The position numbers were made by a program, and so were the translations under genes. Of a stretch of 38,587 nt of DNA, positions 6,741-14,607 are shown in pieces (the stretch's first letter is position 1; each line of letters starts with the position of its first letter). The DNA comes from an uncultured Bacilli bacterium (lineage in GTDB: Bacteria > Bacillota_I > Bacilli_A > RF39 > UBA660): positions 1 through 38,587 of the forward strand of contig CANQPC010000011.1 of assembly GCA_947625625.1 (NCBI GenBank), read 5' to 3'. Under the pieces are notes generated by a model. That model saw only the letters and a list, made by a program, of their open reading frames with translations, was not told the origin of the DNA and made no database searches.

Positions 6741-8129
6741 ATGTACGATATTGTTATAATAGGAGCAGGGCCTGCTGGGTTATTTGCCTCCTACGAACTA
6801 GTTATGAAAGGAAAAGGCTTGAAGATTGCACTTTTCGATAAAGGTAAAAAGGCTGAAAAGAGAGTATGCCCGATGAATAAAAAGGGAATTAGTTGTACGA
6901 ATTGTAATCCTTGTAATATTTTATCGGGATATGGTGGTGCTGGTACTTTTTCTGATGGTAAACTTAATTTTATACCTAAACTTGGTAAAACTGATTTATA
7001 TAAATATATGGGAATCAGCGAAGCTAATAAAATAATTGACGATACTGAGGAAATTTTTAATAAATTTGGTATGGATAGTGAGGTCTATCCGACAAATATG
7101 GAAGAGGCTTTAAAAATTAAAGAAAAAATTGCTAAATTAGGAGATAATCTTTTAATAATTAAGCAAAAACATTTGGGTTCTGATAAGCTTCCAATGTATA
7201 TAAAAGGAATTAGTGACTTTTTGGAAAATAATGGGGTAACATTATTTGAAAATGCAAATGTACTCGATATAAATAATTGTAAAGATGGTTACGAAATAAC
7301 TTACAGTGACAATAAAGGTACTAAAAGTATAAAGAGTAAAAAAGTTATTGTTGCTCCGGGAAGAACTGGTGCTAAGTGGGTTCAAGAGCTTGCTGACAAA
7401 TACAATATTCCTTATACTTCTCAGAGTATTGAAATAGGGGTGAGAGTAGAAGTTAGAAAAGAAATTTTAAAAGATATTACTTCAATTATATACGATCCAA
7501 CGATATTTATTAAAACTAAAACTTACAATGATGAAATTAGAACTTTTTGTACTAATCCGGGAGGTTTTGTAGCAAAAGAGAACTATGAGGGATACATTTG
7601 TGTAAATGGTCATTCGCTAAAAGATGTTAAGTCTGATAATAGTAACTTTGCTTTTATATGTAAAGTTAATTTGACGCATCCTACTACTAATACGAGATTA
7701 TATGGAGAGTCGATAGCAAGAATTGCTAATGTTTTGGGTGATGGTAAACCGATAATTCAATCTCTTAAAGATTTACGACAAGGAAGAAGGAGTGAATGGC
7801 ATAGAATTAGTAAGGGCTTTATTGAACCAACACTTAAGGATTGTGTAGCGGGTGATTTAGCGCTAGTACTACCACATAGAATTTTGAAAAATATTCTCGA
7901 AGGACTGGAGGAATTAGATAAGATAATTCCCGGTGTCAACAATGATGAGACGCTTTTATATGGTCCAGAAATAAAATTTTTCAGTAATGAAATAACGACA
8001 GATAATAATATGAAACTTGAAAATGAAGATATTTACTTTATTGGTGATGGGGCCGGTAAAGCTGGTAATATTGTAAGTGCTGCAGCGACGGGGCTTATTG
8101 CTGCGAGAGATATTTTAAAAAGGAAATAA
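6741..8129 (+). CDS. FAD-dependent dehydrogenase (COG2509 type)
   Basis: 462 residues. The N-terminus MYDIVIIGAGPAGLFASYEL is a Rossmann fold with the GxGPAG dinucleotide motif. Next comes a Cys-rich stretch (CPMNKKGISCTNCNPCNILS, about 47-66) and GYGGAGTFSDGKLN, both hallmarks of the uncharacterised FAD-dependent dehydrogenase family COG2509. A second FAD contact, YFIGDGAGKAGNIVSAAATG, is near the C-terminus. The Cys cluster could bind iron-sulfur or zinc. The substrate is unknown in the family. It is cytoplasmic, with GGAAGGTGG before the ATG. It lies just downstream of the F420 ligase-like gene on the same strand, so the two may act together, though a terminator separates them. Confidence 0.85.
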   Translation: MYDIVIIGAGPAGLFASYELVMKGKGLKIALFDKGKKAEKRVCPMNKKGISCTNCNPCNILSGYGGAGTFSDGKLNFIPKLGKTDLYKYMGISEANKIIDDTEEIFNKFGMDSEVYPTNMEEALKIKEKIAKLGDNLLIIKQKHLGSDKLPMYIKGISDFLENNGVTLFENANVLDINNCKDGYEITYSDNKGTKSIKSKKVIVAPGRTGAKWVQELADKYNIPYTSQSIEIGVRVEVRKEILKDITSIIYDPTIFIKTKTYNDEIRTFCTNPGGFVAKENYEGYICVNGHSLKDVKSDNSNFAFICKVNLTHPTTNTRLYGESIARIANVLGDGKPIIQSLKDLRQGRRSEWHRISKGFIEPTLKDCVAGDLALVLPHRILKNILEGLEELDKIIPGVNNDETLLYGPEIKFFSNEITTDNNMKLENEDIYFIGDGAGKAGNIVSAAATGLIAARDILKRK

Positions 8130-8135
8130 TTAAAA

Positions 8136-8171
8136 AAAACAAGACTAAAGAAATTGGCTTAGTCTTGTTTT
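8136..8171. terminator. Bidirectional terminator between FAD dehydrogenase and uvrA
   Basis: AAAACAAGACTAA (8136-8148) and TTAGTCTTGTTTT (8159-8171) make a perfect 13-bp stem flanked by A- and T-runs, between two converging genes. Confidence 0.85.
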
Positions 8172-8176
8172 ACTTA

Positions 8177-10996
8177 TTAATTTTTTTCGAGTATATCTTT
8201 TAAGAAGGCTCCAGTATATGATTCTTTTACTTTTGATACTTCTTCAGGGGTACCGGTTGCAACGACTGTTCCTCCACCTACTCCACCTTCCGGACCTAAA
8301 TCGATAATATAGTCAGCGATTTTGATAACATCAAGATTATGTTCGATAATTATGACTGTATCGCCGTTATCGACAATCCTTTTAAGAATAACGAGAAGTT
8401 TTTTGATATCGTTTTGATGAAGTCCCGTCGTTGGCTCATCTAAAATGAAGAGACTTTTACCAGTTGGCCTTTTTTGTAATTCTTTGGCTAATTTGATACG
8501 AGCGGCTTCTCCTCCCGATAAGGTAGGAGCGGGCTGTCCTAATTTAACATATCCGAGACCAACATCATGGAGGACTTGTAATTTTCGAAGTACATGAGGA
8601 TGATTTTCGAAGAATTCCATTGCTTCATCAACACGTAAGTTTAAAACATCATAAATGCTTTTACCTTTATATTTGATTTCAAGTGTTTCTCTATTATATC
8701 TTGTTCCACCACATACTTCACATGGAACATAAACATCAGGTAAGAAGTGCATTTCTATTTTTTTGACACCATCACCCCAACAGGCTTCACATCTTCCACC
8801 TTTGACGTTGAAACTGAATCTTCCTTTATCATAGCCACGTATTTTAGCTTCTTTTGTTTCCGCAAAAATGTCTCGTATGTCATCAAAAACTCCTGTATAA
8901 GTGGCAGGATTACTACGTGGTGTTCGGCCAATTGGAACTTGAGTTATCTGAACTACTTTATCGATATTTTCAATACCTTTGATTAGTTTATGCTTGCCGG
9001 GTTTTTCTTTGGACTTGTATATGGTAGCCGCTACTTTCTTATATAATATTTCATTGATAAGGGTAGACTTTCCACTTCCAGAAACGCCTGTGACAAGAGT
9101 CATTGTACCAAGAGGAATTTTAACATTAATGTTTTTTAGATTATTTTCACTAGCGCCTCTTATTTCTAGGTATTTTTTATTTCCTTTTCTTCTTTTTGCT
9201 GGGATATCTATTTTTTCGATACCTTTTAAATATCTTCCAGTTATACTGTTTTCATTATTCATAACTTCTTCAGGAGTACCTGCCGCTACTACATAGCCTC
9301 CCTTTTCTCCAGCACCGGGACCGATATCAATTAGATAATCTGCCGCTAGCATAGTATCGGTATCGTGTTCGACAACGATTAGGGAATTACCGAGATCGCG
9401 CATTTCGAGAAGAGAATTTATAAGCTTTTGATTGTCTCTTTGATGGAGACCAATACTGGGTTCATCTAAGACATATAATACTCCTGTAAGTCGAGAGCCA
9501 ATCTGAGTAGCTAATCTTATACGCTGACTTTCGCCACCTGATAGACTTCCTGCATCACGTGATAAGGTTAAATAACCGAGACCGACATTATTTAAAAAGT
9601 TTAGACGGGATGATATTTCTTTGACAATAACGGAAGCTATTTCTTCTTTTTCTTTGCTAAGTTTAAGATTATTGATAAATTTATTTAATTCTTCGATAGA
9701 AAGACATGTTACTTCATATATGTTCTTTTTATTTACTAGGACGTTTAAGACGGATTCTTTTAATCGAGAACCATGGCATGTTTCACATGGGAGTTCGGTC
9801 ATATAACCTTCAATCCATTCTCTTATCCATGTACTTTTGGTTTCGATATATCTTCTTTCGAGATTAGTAATTATTCCCTCATAATAATTAGTAGTCTTTC
9901 TGGTATTTCCTGTTTTAGAGACATAGTTAAAAGTTATTAAATCTTTGGAACCGTAGAGAATAATATTTAATTCTTCTTTGGTTAAATCTTTGACTTTTTT
10001 ACTTAAATCAATATTATAAAAGGAAGCAACCGCTGTTAATTCAGTATAGGTAATACTCGACTCTTCATCAATATTAATTGGCTTTATAGCTCCTTCTAAA
10101 ATGGATTTGTCTTTATCGGGAATAACCAGATCGACATCTATTTTGTATTTAATTCCTAATCCTTTACAGTCATCACATGAACCATAGGGAGCATTGAAAG
10201 AAAAAATACGTGGTTCTAATTCGTCGAGAGAATAATCACAGTAAGGACAGGCATAATCTTCAGAAAAAAGTATTTCTTCACCACCGATAACATCAATAAT
10301 AACTTTGCCTCCACTTAATTTAGTAGCGGTTTCTAATGAAGAATAAAGCCTACTTCTAATTCCTTCTTTAATGACTAATCTATCAATAATGACCGAAATA
10401 TTATGTTTTTTATTTTTTTCTAGTTCAAAACTTTCTGATAAATCTTTTAGTTCATTATCAACTTTAATTCTAATATAACCTTCTTTACGTAATTTTTCGA
10501 GGGTATCTTTTTGAGTCCCTTTTTCTCCTTTGACAATAGGAGACATAACCATTATTTTAGTACCTTCTTCTAATTCTAAAATTTTAGTTGTCATCTCTTC
10601 AATAGACTGTGAAGTTATAGGAATGTGATGACGAGGACAATATGGTACACCTATTCGAGCGAATAACAGCCTTAAATAGTCATATATTTCAGTAACTGTT
10701 CCGACAGTGCTTCGGGGATTTTTATTAGTGGTTTTTTGATCGATGGAAATACTTGGTGATAATCCTTCTATTGTATCGACATCTGGCTTACTTGAATTAT
10801 CGAGAAATTGTCTTGCATAGGCTGACAAACTTTCGACATATCTTCTTTGTCCTTCGGCATAGATAGTATCAAATGCGAGGGATGATTTACCGCTTCCAGA
10901 GACACCGGTCATAACTACTAATTTATTTTTAGGTATTTCAATGTTAATATTTTTTAAATTATTTTCTCTAGCTCCTTTTATTACTATTTTATCCAT
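8177..10996 (-). CDS. uvrA: Excinuclease ABC subunit A
   Basis: 939 residues, full length for UvrA, the DNA-damage recognition ATPase of nucleotide excision repair that loads UvrB at lesions. Two ABC modules are complete: Walker A GVSGSGKSS at 31-39 and again GVSGSGKST in the C-terminal half, with signature motifs LSGGESQRI and LSGGEAARI. Zinc-binding Cys pairs are CPYC...CDDC in the first half and CEAC...CEVC in the second. ATG start with a GTAGGTG ribosome site. No uvrB or uvrC is adjacent. It appears to be monocistronic, with its own extended -10 promoter and a bidirectional terminator shared with the converging FAD dehydrogenase gene. Confidence 0.98.
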   Translation of the reverse strand: MDKIVIKGARENNLKNINIEIPKNKLVVMTGVSGSGKSSLAFDTIYAEGQRRYVESLSAYARQFLDNSSKPDVDTIEGLSPSISIDQKTTNKNPRSTVGTVTEIYDYLRLLFARIGVPYCPRHHIPITSQSIEEMTTKILELEEGTKIMVMSPIVKGEKGTQKDTLEKLRKEGYIRIKVDNELKDLSESFELEKNKKHNISVIIDRLVIKEGIRSRLYSSLETATKLSGGKVIIDVIGGEEILFSEDYACPYCDYSLDELEPRIFSFNAPYGSCDDCKGLGIKYKIDVDLVIPDKDKSILEGAIKPINIDEESSITYTELTAVASFYNIDLSKKVKDLTKEELNIILYGSKDLITFNYVSKTGNTRKTTNYYEGIITNLERRYIETKSTWIREWIEGYMTELPCETCHGSRLKESVLNVLVNKKNIYEVTCLSIEELNKFINNLKLSKEKEEIASVIVKEISSRLNFLNNVGLGYLTLSRDAGSLSGGESQRIRLATQIGSRLTGVLYVLDEPSIGLHQRDNQKLINSLLEMRDLGNSLIVVEHDTDTMLAADYLIDIGPGAGEKGGYVVAAGTPEEVMNNENSITGRYLKGIEKIDIPAKRRKGNKKYLEIRGASENNLKNINVKIPLGTMTLVTGVSGSGKSTLINEILYKKVAATIYKSKEKPGKHKLIKGIENIDKVVQITQVPIGRTPRSNPATYTGVFDDIRDIFAETKEAKIRGYDKGRFSFNVKGGRCEACWGDGVKKIEMHFLPDVYVPCEVCGGTRYNRETLEIKYKGKSIYDVLNLRVDEAMEFFENHPHVLRKLQVLHDVGLGYVKLGQPAPTLSGGEAARIKLAKELQKRPTGKSLFILDEPTTGLHQNDIKKLLVILKRIVDNGDTVIIIEHNLDVIKIADYIIDLGPEGGVGGGTVVATGTPEEVSKVKESYTGAFLKDILEKN

Positions 10997-11029
10997 AATT
11001 TATACACCTACTTTTTCTACACATTTGGT

Positions 11030-11035
11030 ATTATA
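11030..11035 (-). promoter_or_regulatory. Extended -10 promoter of uvrA
   Basis: Minus-strand TATGATATAAT lies 33 bases before the ATG; the best -35 candidate (TTGTTT) is spaced 20. I see no SOS-box-like palindrome in the leader. Confidence 0.5.
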
Positions 11036-11062
11036 TCATATTTTAAAAATTTTATAAACAAG

Positions 11063-11086
11063 AAAAAAATGCTAATTGAAGCATTT
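11063..11086 (-). terminator. Terminator after the 204-residue low-complexity protein
   Basis: AAATGCT (11067-11073) and AGCATTT (11080-11086) form a stem with T-rich sequence following on the minus strand (plus-strand A-run 11063-11069). Confidence 0.75.
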
Positions 11087-11096
11087 AATATATTTA

Positions 11097-11711
11097 TTAT
11101 AGTTTAGGAATATTTGTTTGAAGACTCTCTCCGGGAGTTGCTACTTTTAATTCGCCATATGGGTTTGGAATGGCCTCTATAGGAGGTATATTTTCTGTAC
11201 TGGCTTTAGGCGCTTCCCCGTATGGATTTGGTATAGGCATAGGATTATCTATTTTTTCATCTAAATATTCATAATTAAGACTCTCCTCTGGCAATGGTGA
11301 GTCTACTTTTACTGATGGTATATTAGGATTAGTTAATACTCTCGATTTGCCTTTAGGTAATTCAGGGCCTGCTTCATTATCCGCTATGACAGCAGAAATG
11401 GCACTGTCATTATATATTCCATTTCCATATTTTTCAGATGTTTCAGATATTTCAGGATTAGCGGGCATAGTATTTTCTTTTTCCTGCAAATCAATATCAC
11501 TATGAATCATTTCAGTATCAGATGTTTTAGGATTAATTGGCATGATATTTTCTTTTTCATTTGTATTAGTAATGCTGCGAGCTTCTTTAATTATTTCTTC
11601 AAGTTCAGCAATACCGGCGAGGCCATAATCTCTAAGAATTAAGCTTATAATAGCGGTAGATATTTCTCTCGTTTCTTTGGCAATTACACTTTTTACTTCT
11701 GTTTCTCCCAT
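11097..11711 (-). CDS. Low-complexity Pro/Asn/Glu-rich protein
   Basis: 204 residues, not recognised. The first 45 or so look structured and helical (VIAKETREISTAIISLILRD, then GLAGIAELEEIIKEA). The rest is disordered and repetitive: two copies of an EKEN(I/T)MP(I/A)NP(K/E) segment (about 52-95) and two of IPNPYGE (about 160-190). There is no signal peptide or membrane segment. AAAGGAGAGG precedes the ATG. It has its own promoter and terminator, downstream of the sigma-factor gene. A similar layout, an N-terminal domain with a long Pro-rich tail, is seen in the protein upstream of mrnC. The function is unknown. Confidence 0.7.
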   Translation of the reverse strand: MGETEVKSVIAKETREISTAIISLILRDYGLAGIAELEEIIKEARSITNTNEKENIMPINPKTSDTEMIHSDIDLQEKENTMPANPEISETSEKYGNGIYNDSAISAVIADNEAGPELPKGKSRVLTNPNIPSVKVDSPLPEESLNYEYLDEKIDNPMPIPNPYGEAPKASTENIPPIEAIPNPYGELKVATPGESLQTNIPKL

Positions 11712-11736
11712 AAAACCTCTCCTTTCTGATAACTTT

Positions 11737-11765
11737 AGTATATAGTAAAATTTGGTAAATGTAAA
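11737..11765 (-). promoter_or_regulatory. Promoter of the 204-residue protein gene
   Basis: Minus-strand TTTACA (11760-11765), 17 bases, TATACT (11737-11742); start codon 26 bases downstream. Confidence 0.7.
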
Positions 11766-11780
11766 TACTACTAGTTTTAA

Positions 11781-12353
11781 TTAATACGAACTTGACACTA
11801 TACTTGATATTTTATTTTGAATACGTTTAATTATATTATATATTTTTTTTATGTTATTATCCATTATTTCCGATATTTCACGAGGAGAATAGTTTTGTTC
11901 CCGCAAACTAAAAACTAGTTCTTCATCCCATGTAAGTTTAGTTATTATTTTATTTCTTAAGTTTTCATAAGATTCTTCTGCAAGTAAAATAGTCTCGGGA
12001 TTGCTACGATCGTCAGTAGGAATATTGTCGAAATTAAGTATGTCATCTAAAGATATTGCATCATTTAATGTCTTATTCTTGTTTCTTTCTAATGATTTAT
12101 GATAATTATTCATAGCATTATTGAGATAAGAGTTTATATAAGTGGAAAAAGCATAATTATCATGGTAATTATCAATAGCATTATAAAAGGCTAAGTTACC
12201 AATATTCATATAGTCGTCAAAATTTAATTCACCAATTTTGCAATACTTTGTTACCTTAATATATATTGTTCTAAAATATTTTTGATAGAGTAGCTCGATA
12301 GCATCTTCATTATTTTCTTTGGCAAGATATAGTAATTCATAGTCGTTATCCAT
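11781..12353 (-). CDS. sigH: Sigma-70 family factor, SigH-like
   Basis: 190 residues with sigma region 2 (LNFDDYMNIGNLAFYNAIDN and FSTYINSYLNNAMNNY) and a region-4 helix-turn-helix (LREQNYSPREISEIMDNNIK). Region 3 is absent. The position right after mrnC-rlmB matches sigH in Bacilli, where yacP often lies between; yacP is missing here. In Bacillus SigH directs transition-phase and early sporulation genes. The sequence is diverged, so the symbol rests mainly on gene order. It overlaps rlmB by eight bases, with AGGAGG just before the ATG, so the two are translationally linked. No hairpin terminator is seen before the next gene. Confidence 0.75.
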   Translation of the reverse strand: MDNDYELLYLAKENNEDAIELLYQKYFRTIYIKVTKYCKIGELNFDDYMNIGNLAFYNAIDNYHDNYAFSTYINSYLNNAMNNYHKSLERNKNKTLNDAISLDDILNFDNIPTDDRSNPETILLAEESYENLRNKIITKLTWDEELVFSLREQNYSPREISEIMDNNIKKIYNIIKRIQNKISSIVSSSY

Positions 12354-13059
12354 TTTGCCTCCTAGAACGATTTATTTCTGATAAAAATATGCCGCAGGCA
12401 ACTGATGCATTTAAGCTATTTACTGTCCCTACCATTGGTATTTTGGCAAGATAATCGCAATTTTCGCTGACAAGTCTACTGATCCCTTTACCTTCGTTTC
12501 CAATAACAATGGCTATTTTATCTTGATAGTCAATAGTAGTATAGTCTACTCCTTCCATGTCAGTTCCTACAATCCAATAGCCATTTTTCTTTAGTTTATT
12601 TATTGTCATATTGAGGTTTGGCACTTTGATTATTTTTACTTTATCAACAGTTCCTGTGGATGTTTTTACAACGGTACTTGTTATATCAACAGATCTGTCG
12701 TTAGGTATAATTATAGCATCGACACCGAAAGATTCACATGACCTAATTATTGCTCCAAAATTATGTGGATCTTCAATATGGTCTAAAATAACAATAAGAG
12801 GATACTGTTTAGAAATACTAGGTATTACTTCTTCAAATGAATAAGTTTTTATATCATCAACTTCAATTATAATTCCTTGATGTAGTCCTTTACACATACT
12901 ATCTAGTTTTTTATTATCTAAATATATGGGAACAATATTCCTCTTATTAATAAGTGATAAGATATTATTGTCGTTAAAATTATTACTTAAATATATCTTG
13001 TTTATTTTTTCTTTACTATTTAATCTTTCAATGGCAACATTTTTTCCATATATTTTCAT
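12346..13059 (-). CDS. rlmB: 23S rRNA 2'-O-ribose methyltransferase (TrmH/SpoU family)
   Basis: 237 residues. An N-terminal substrate-binding domain (1-75) precedes the SPOUT knot: LDHIEDPHNFGAIIRSCESF (motif 1), VIGNEGKGISRLV (motif 2) and IPMVGTVNSLNASVACGIFL (motif 3). RlmB-type enzymes methylate a ribose (G2251 in E. coli) in the 23S peptidyl-transferase region using S-adenosylmethionine. Other group-3 TrmH enzymes look alike, so the exact nucleotide is inferred. It starts one base into the mrnC stop (TAATG) with GAGGTG upstream. Confidence 0.93.
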   Translation of the reverse strand: MKIYGKNVAIERLNSKEKINKIYLSNNFNDNNILSLINKRNIVPIYLDNKKLDSMCKGLHQGIIIEVDDIKTYSFEEVIPSISKQYPLIVILDHIEDPHNFGAIIRSCESFGVDAIIIPNDRSVDITSTVVKTSTGTVDKVKIIKVPNLNMTINKLKKNGYWIVGTDMEGVDYTTIDYQDKIAIVIGNEGKGISRLVSENCDYLAKIPMVGTVNSLNASVACGIFLSEINRSRRQNG

Positions 13060-13430
13060 TATCTCACCTCTATTTTATCAAGAATTTCTTTTAATCTTTC
13101 TTTGTTATTGATGTATAAATCTCCTAGTAAAGCTTCAAAACCAGTAGATAATTTATAAGTTATTATATCGGTATTTTTGGGATGATTATCATTTTTATTG
13201 TTTCTTCCTCTTTTTACGATAGATAATTCTTCTTCGGTTAAAATATTATCTTTTATTAAATTATCTAGTATTTGTCTTTGACTTTTAGCGGATACATATT
13301 CTATAGACTTTTTTTGAAGTACATCCGAGTGATTTAATCCTGAAGTTAATAATTTTTCTCTTATATAGAGCGATAATACTGCATCCCCTAAGAAAGCTAA
13401 AGCTCTAATGTTTATTGTTTTTGTATTCAT
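13059..13430 (-). CDS. mrnC: Mini-ribonuclease III
   Basis: 123 residues: an RNase III catalytic domain without a double-stranded RNA-binding domain. Visible motifs are ALAFLGDAVLSLYIREKLL (the D of LGDA is catalytic), KRGRNNKN and the second acidic helix STGFEALLGDLYI. Mini-III matures the ends of 23S rRNA in Bacilli. I moved the start to 13430, where GAGG precedes the ATG and a consensus promoter lies just upstream; the longer frame to 13502 would run through that promoter. First gene of the mrnC-rlmB-sigma operon. Confidence 0.93.
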   Translation of the reverse strand: MNTKTINIRALAFLGDAVLSLYIREKLLTSGLNHSDVLQKKSIEYVSAKSQRQILDNLIKDNILTEEELSIVKRGRNNKNDNHPKNTDIITYKLSTGFEALLGDLYINNKERLKEILDKIEVR

Positions 13431-13451
13431 ATAAACCTCAATTCTTTTGTT

Positions 13452-13480
13452 ATTATATATTATTAAAATTGGAATGTCAA
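13452..13480 (-). promoter_or_regulatory. Consensus promoter of the mrnC-rlmB-sigma operon
   Basis: Minus-strand TTGACA (13475-13480), exactly 17 bases, TATAAT (13452-13457): a perfect match to the sigma-A consensus, 21 bases before the mrnC start. Confidence 0.85.
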
Positions 13481-13484
13481 TATA

Positions 13485-13515
13485 TAAAAATAAAAGTGAC
13501 ATTTACGCCACTTTT
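13485..13515 (-). terminator. Terminator after the repeat protein
   Basis: AAAAGTG (13492-13498) and CACTTTT (13509-13515) form a stem covering the stop codon at 13503, followed on the minus strand by ATTTTTATAT. Confidence 0.65.
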
Positions 13516-14537
13516 TGATAATCATTTTGAATTTGTCCGAACATAGTAGGTCCTATTATTTCTGGTTGTGGTTGGGGTTCAGTAATAGGAATCGGATTGT
13601 TAACTGGTGAACTATTGACATTTGGTCCAAAGAAGTTATTATTTTCTATTGGAACATTTGTACCTTGCATTTCGTTTACACCAAAGTTATCTGTCGTTTC
13701 CATCATTGCACTGGGATTAGTATTTGGCTGGGCAAATAGATTGCCATCAAATGGTACTGCACTATTATTGGTATTAGGAGTACTTGCGAATGTATTTAAA
13801 GGAGGAGTAACTGCCTCCGCCGTGTTTACTGTGTTTAGATTAGGTATATTATTAACTTCTACTGAAACATTTTCATTTGGAGCTGATAATGTAGGTACTT
13901 CAGGTGCTCCTAAAGGAATGTTTGAAGTATTTAATTCAGTATTTGGTAATTCTACGGGTTGTATATTTTCAGAATAAGTATTTAATTCAGGGGTAACTGG
14001 CTCTATAGTACCTTGATTAGGCATATTATTGGCTTCTACTGAAACATTTTCATTTGGAGGTGATAACGTAGGTACTTCAGGTGCTCCTAAAGGAACATTC
14101 GAAGTATTTAATTCAATATTTGGTAATTCTACGGGTTGTATATTCTCAGAATAAATATTTGATTCAGGGGTAACTGGCTCTATAGTACCTTGATTAGGCA
14201 TATTATTAACTTCTACTGAAACATTTTCATTTGGTGTCGATAACGTAGGTACTTCAATACCAGAATTAGTTGTTGTTGTACTCGTTTGAAGTGGTTCTTC
14301 TACAACTGGCTCAGTATTTGGTATAGAAACGACTATAGGTTCTTGAATAGGAACTTCTGGATTAGAAGTAATTTCAGAAGAAGAAGGTCCAGATGAATCC
14401 TCATTATTAGTTATATTGGCCGAAATAATATTATTACTATTATATCTATCATTTATTTTTTGAAGATTTTCGCGTGTTGGTTCACTTATTAAACTATTTG
14501 CGATATCATCTAATTCCTCTCTCGTAAAGTATGTCAT
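13503..14537 (-). CDS. Asn/Pro-rich protein with 59-residue tandem repeats
   Basis: 344 residues, not recognised. A short charged N-terminus (MTYFTREELDDIANSLISEP, 1-20) is followed by a disordered Pro/Asn/Thr/Glu-rich region. Residues 95-153, 154-212 and 213 to about 240 are tandem repeats opening EVPTLSxPNENVSVE; the first two are nearly identical. The end (KVA) follows PQPEIIGPTMFGQIQNDY. There is no signal peptide, transmembrane segment or sortase motif, so a cytoplasmic or division/scaffold role is possible but unproven. AAGGAGG precedes the start, and it has its own promoter. Confidence 0.75.
   Translation of the reverse strand: MTYFTREELDDIANSLISEPTRENLQKINDRYNSNNIISANITNNEDSSGPSSSEITSNPEVPIQEPIVVSIPNTEPVVEEPLQTSTTTTNSGIEVPTLSTPNENVSVEVNNMPNQGTIEPVTPESNIYSENIQPVELPNIELNTSNVPLGAPEVPTLSPPNENVSVEANNMPNQGTIEPVTPELNTYSENIQPVELPNTELNTSNIPLGAPEVPTLSAPNENVSVEVNNIPNLNTVNTAEAVTPPLNTFASTPNTNNSAVPFDGNLFAQPNTNPSAMMETTDNFGVNEMQGTNVPIENNNFFGPNVNSSPVNNPIPITEPQPQPEIIGPTMFGQIQNDYQKVA
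13818..14255. repeat. Tandem repeat of 177 bases (about 2.5 copies) inside the gene
   Basis: The string GTAGGTACTTCA recurs at 13891, 14068 and 14245, exactly 177 bases apart, matching the 59-residue protein period. The first two protein copies differ at only a few residues, implying recent duplication or homogenisation. Confidence 0.9.
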
Positions 14538-14561
14538 ACTGCCCCTCCTTATTATAAATAA

Positions 14562-14590
14562 ATTATAATATAAAAATTTAAAAAAGTAAA
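14562..14590 (-). promoter_or_regulatory. Promoter of the repeat-protein gene
   Basis: Minus-strand TTTACT (14585-14590), 17 bases, TATAAT (14562-14567). The -35 lies inside the arm of the yqeH terminator. Confidence 0.65.
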
Positions 14591-14607
14591 TAGAATTATT
14601 TACTTTT
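14582..14607 (-). terminator. Terminator after yqeH
   Basis: AAAAGTAAAT (14582-14591) and ATTTACTTTT (14598-14607), a perfect 10-bp stem with a 6-base loop, overlapping the yqeH stop codon and followed by T-rich sequence on the minus strand. Confidence 0.7.

Noticed and set aside
8747-9296. Plus-strand open frames inside uvrA
   Set aside because: They lie opposite a clear, full-length UvrA and have hydrophobic, low-complexity translations typical of antisense frames.
13818-14255. Regularly spaced repeats as a CRISPR array
   Set aside because: The 177-base units are contiguous, in frame with the protein, and have no spacer/repeat structure.
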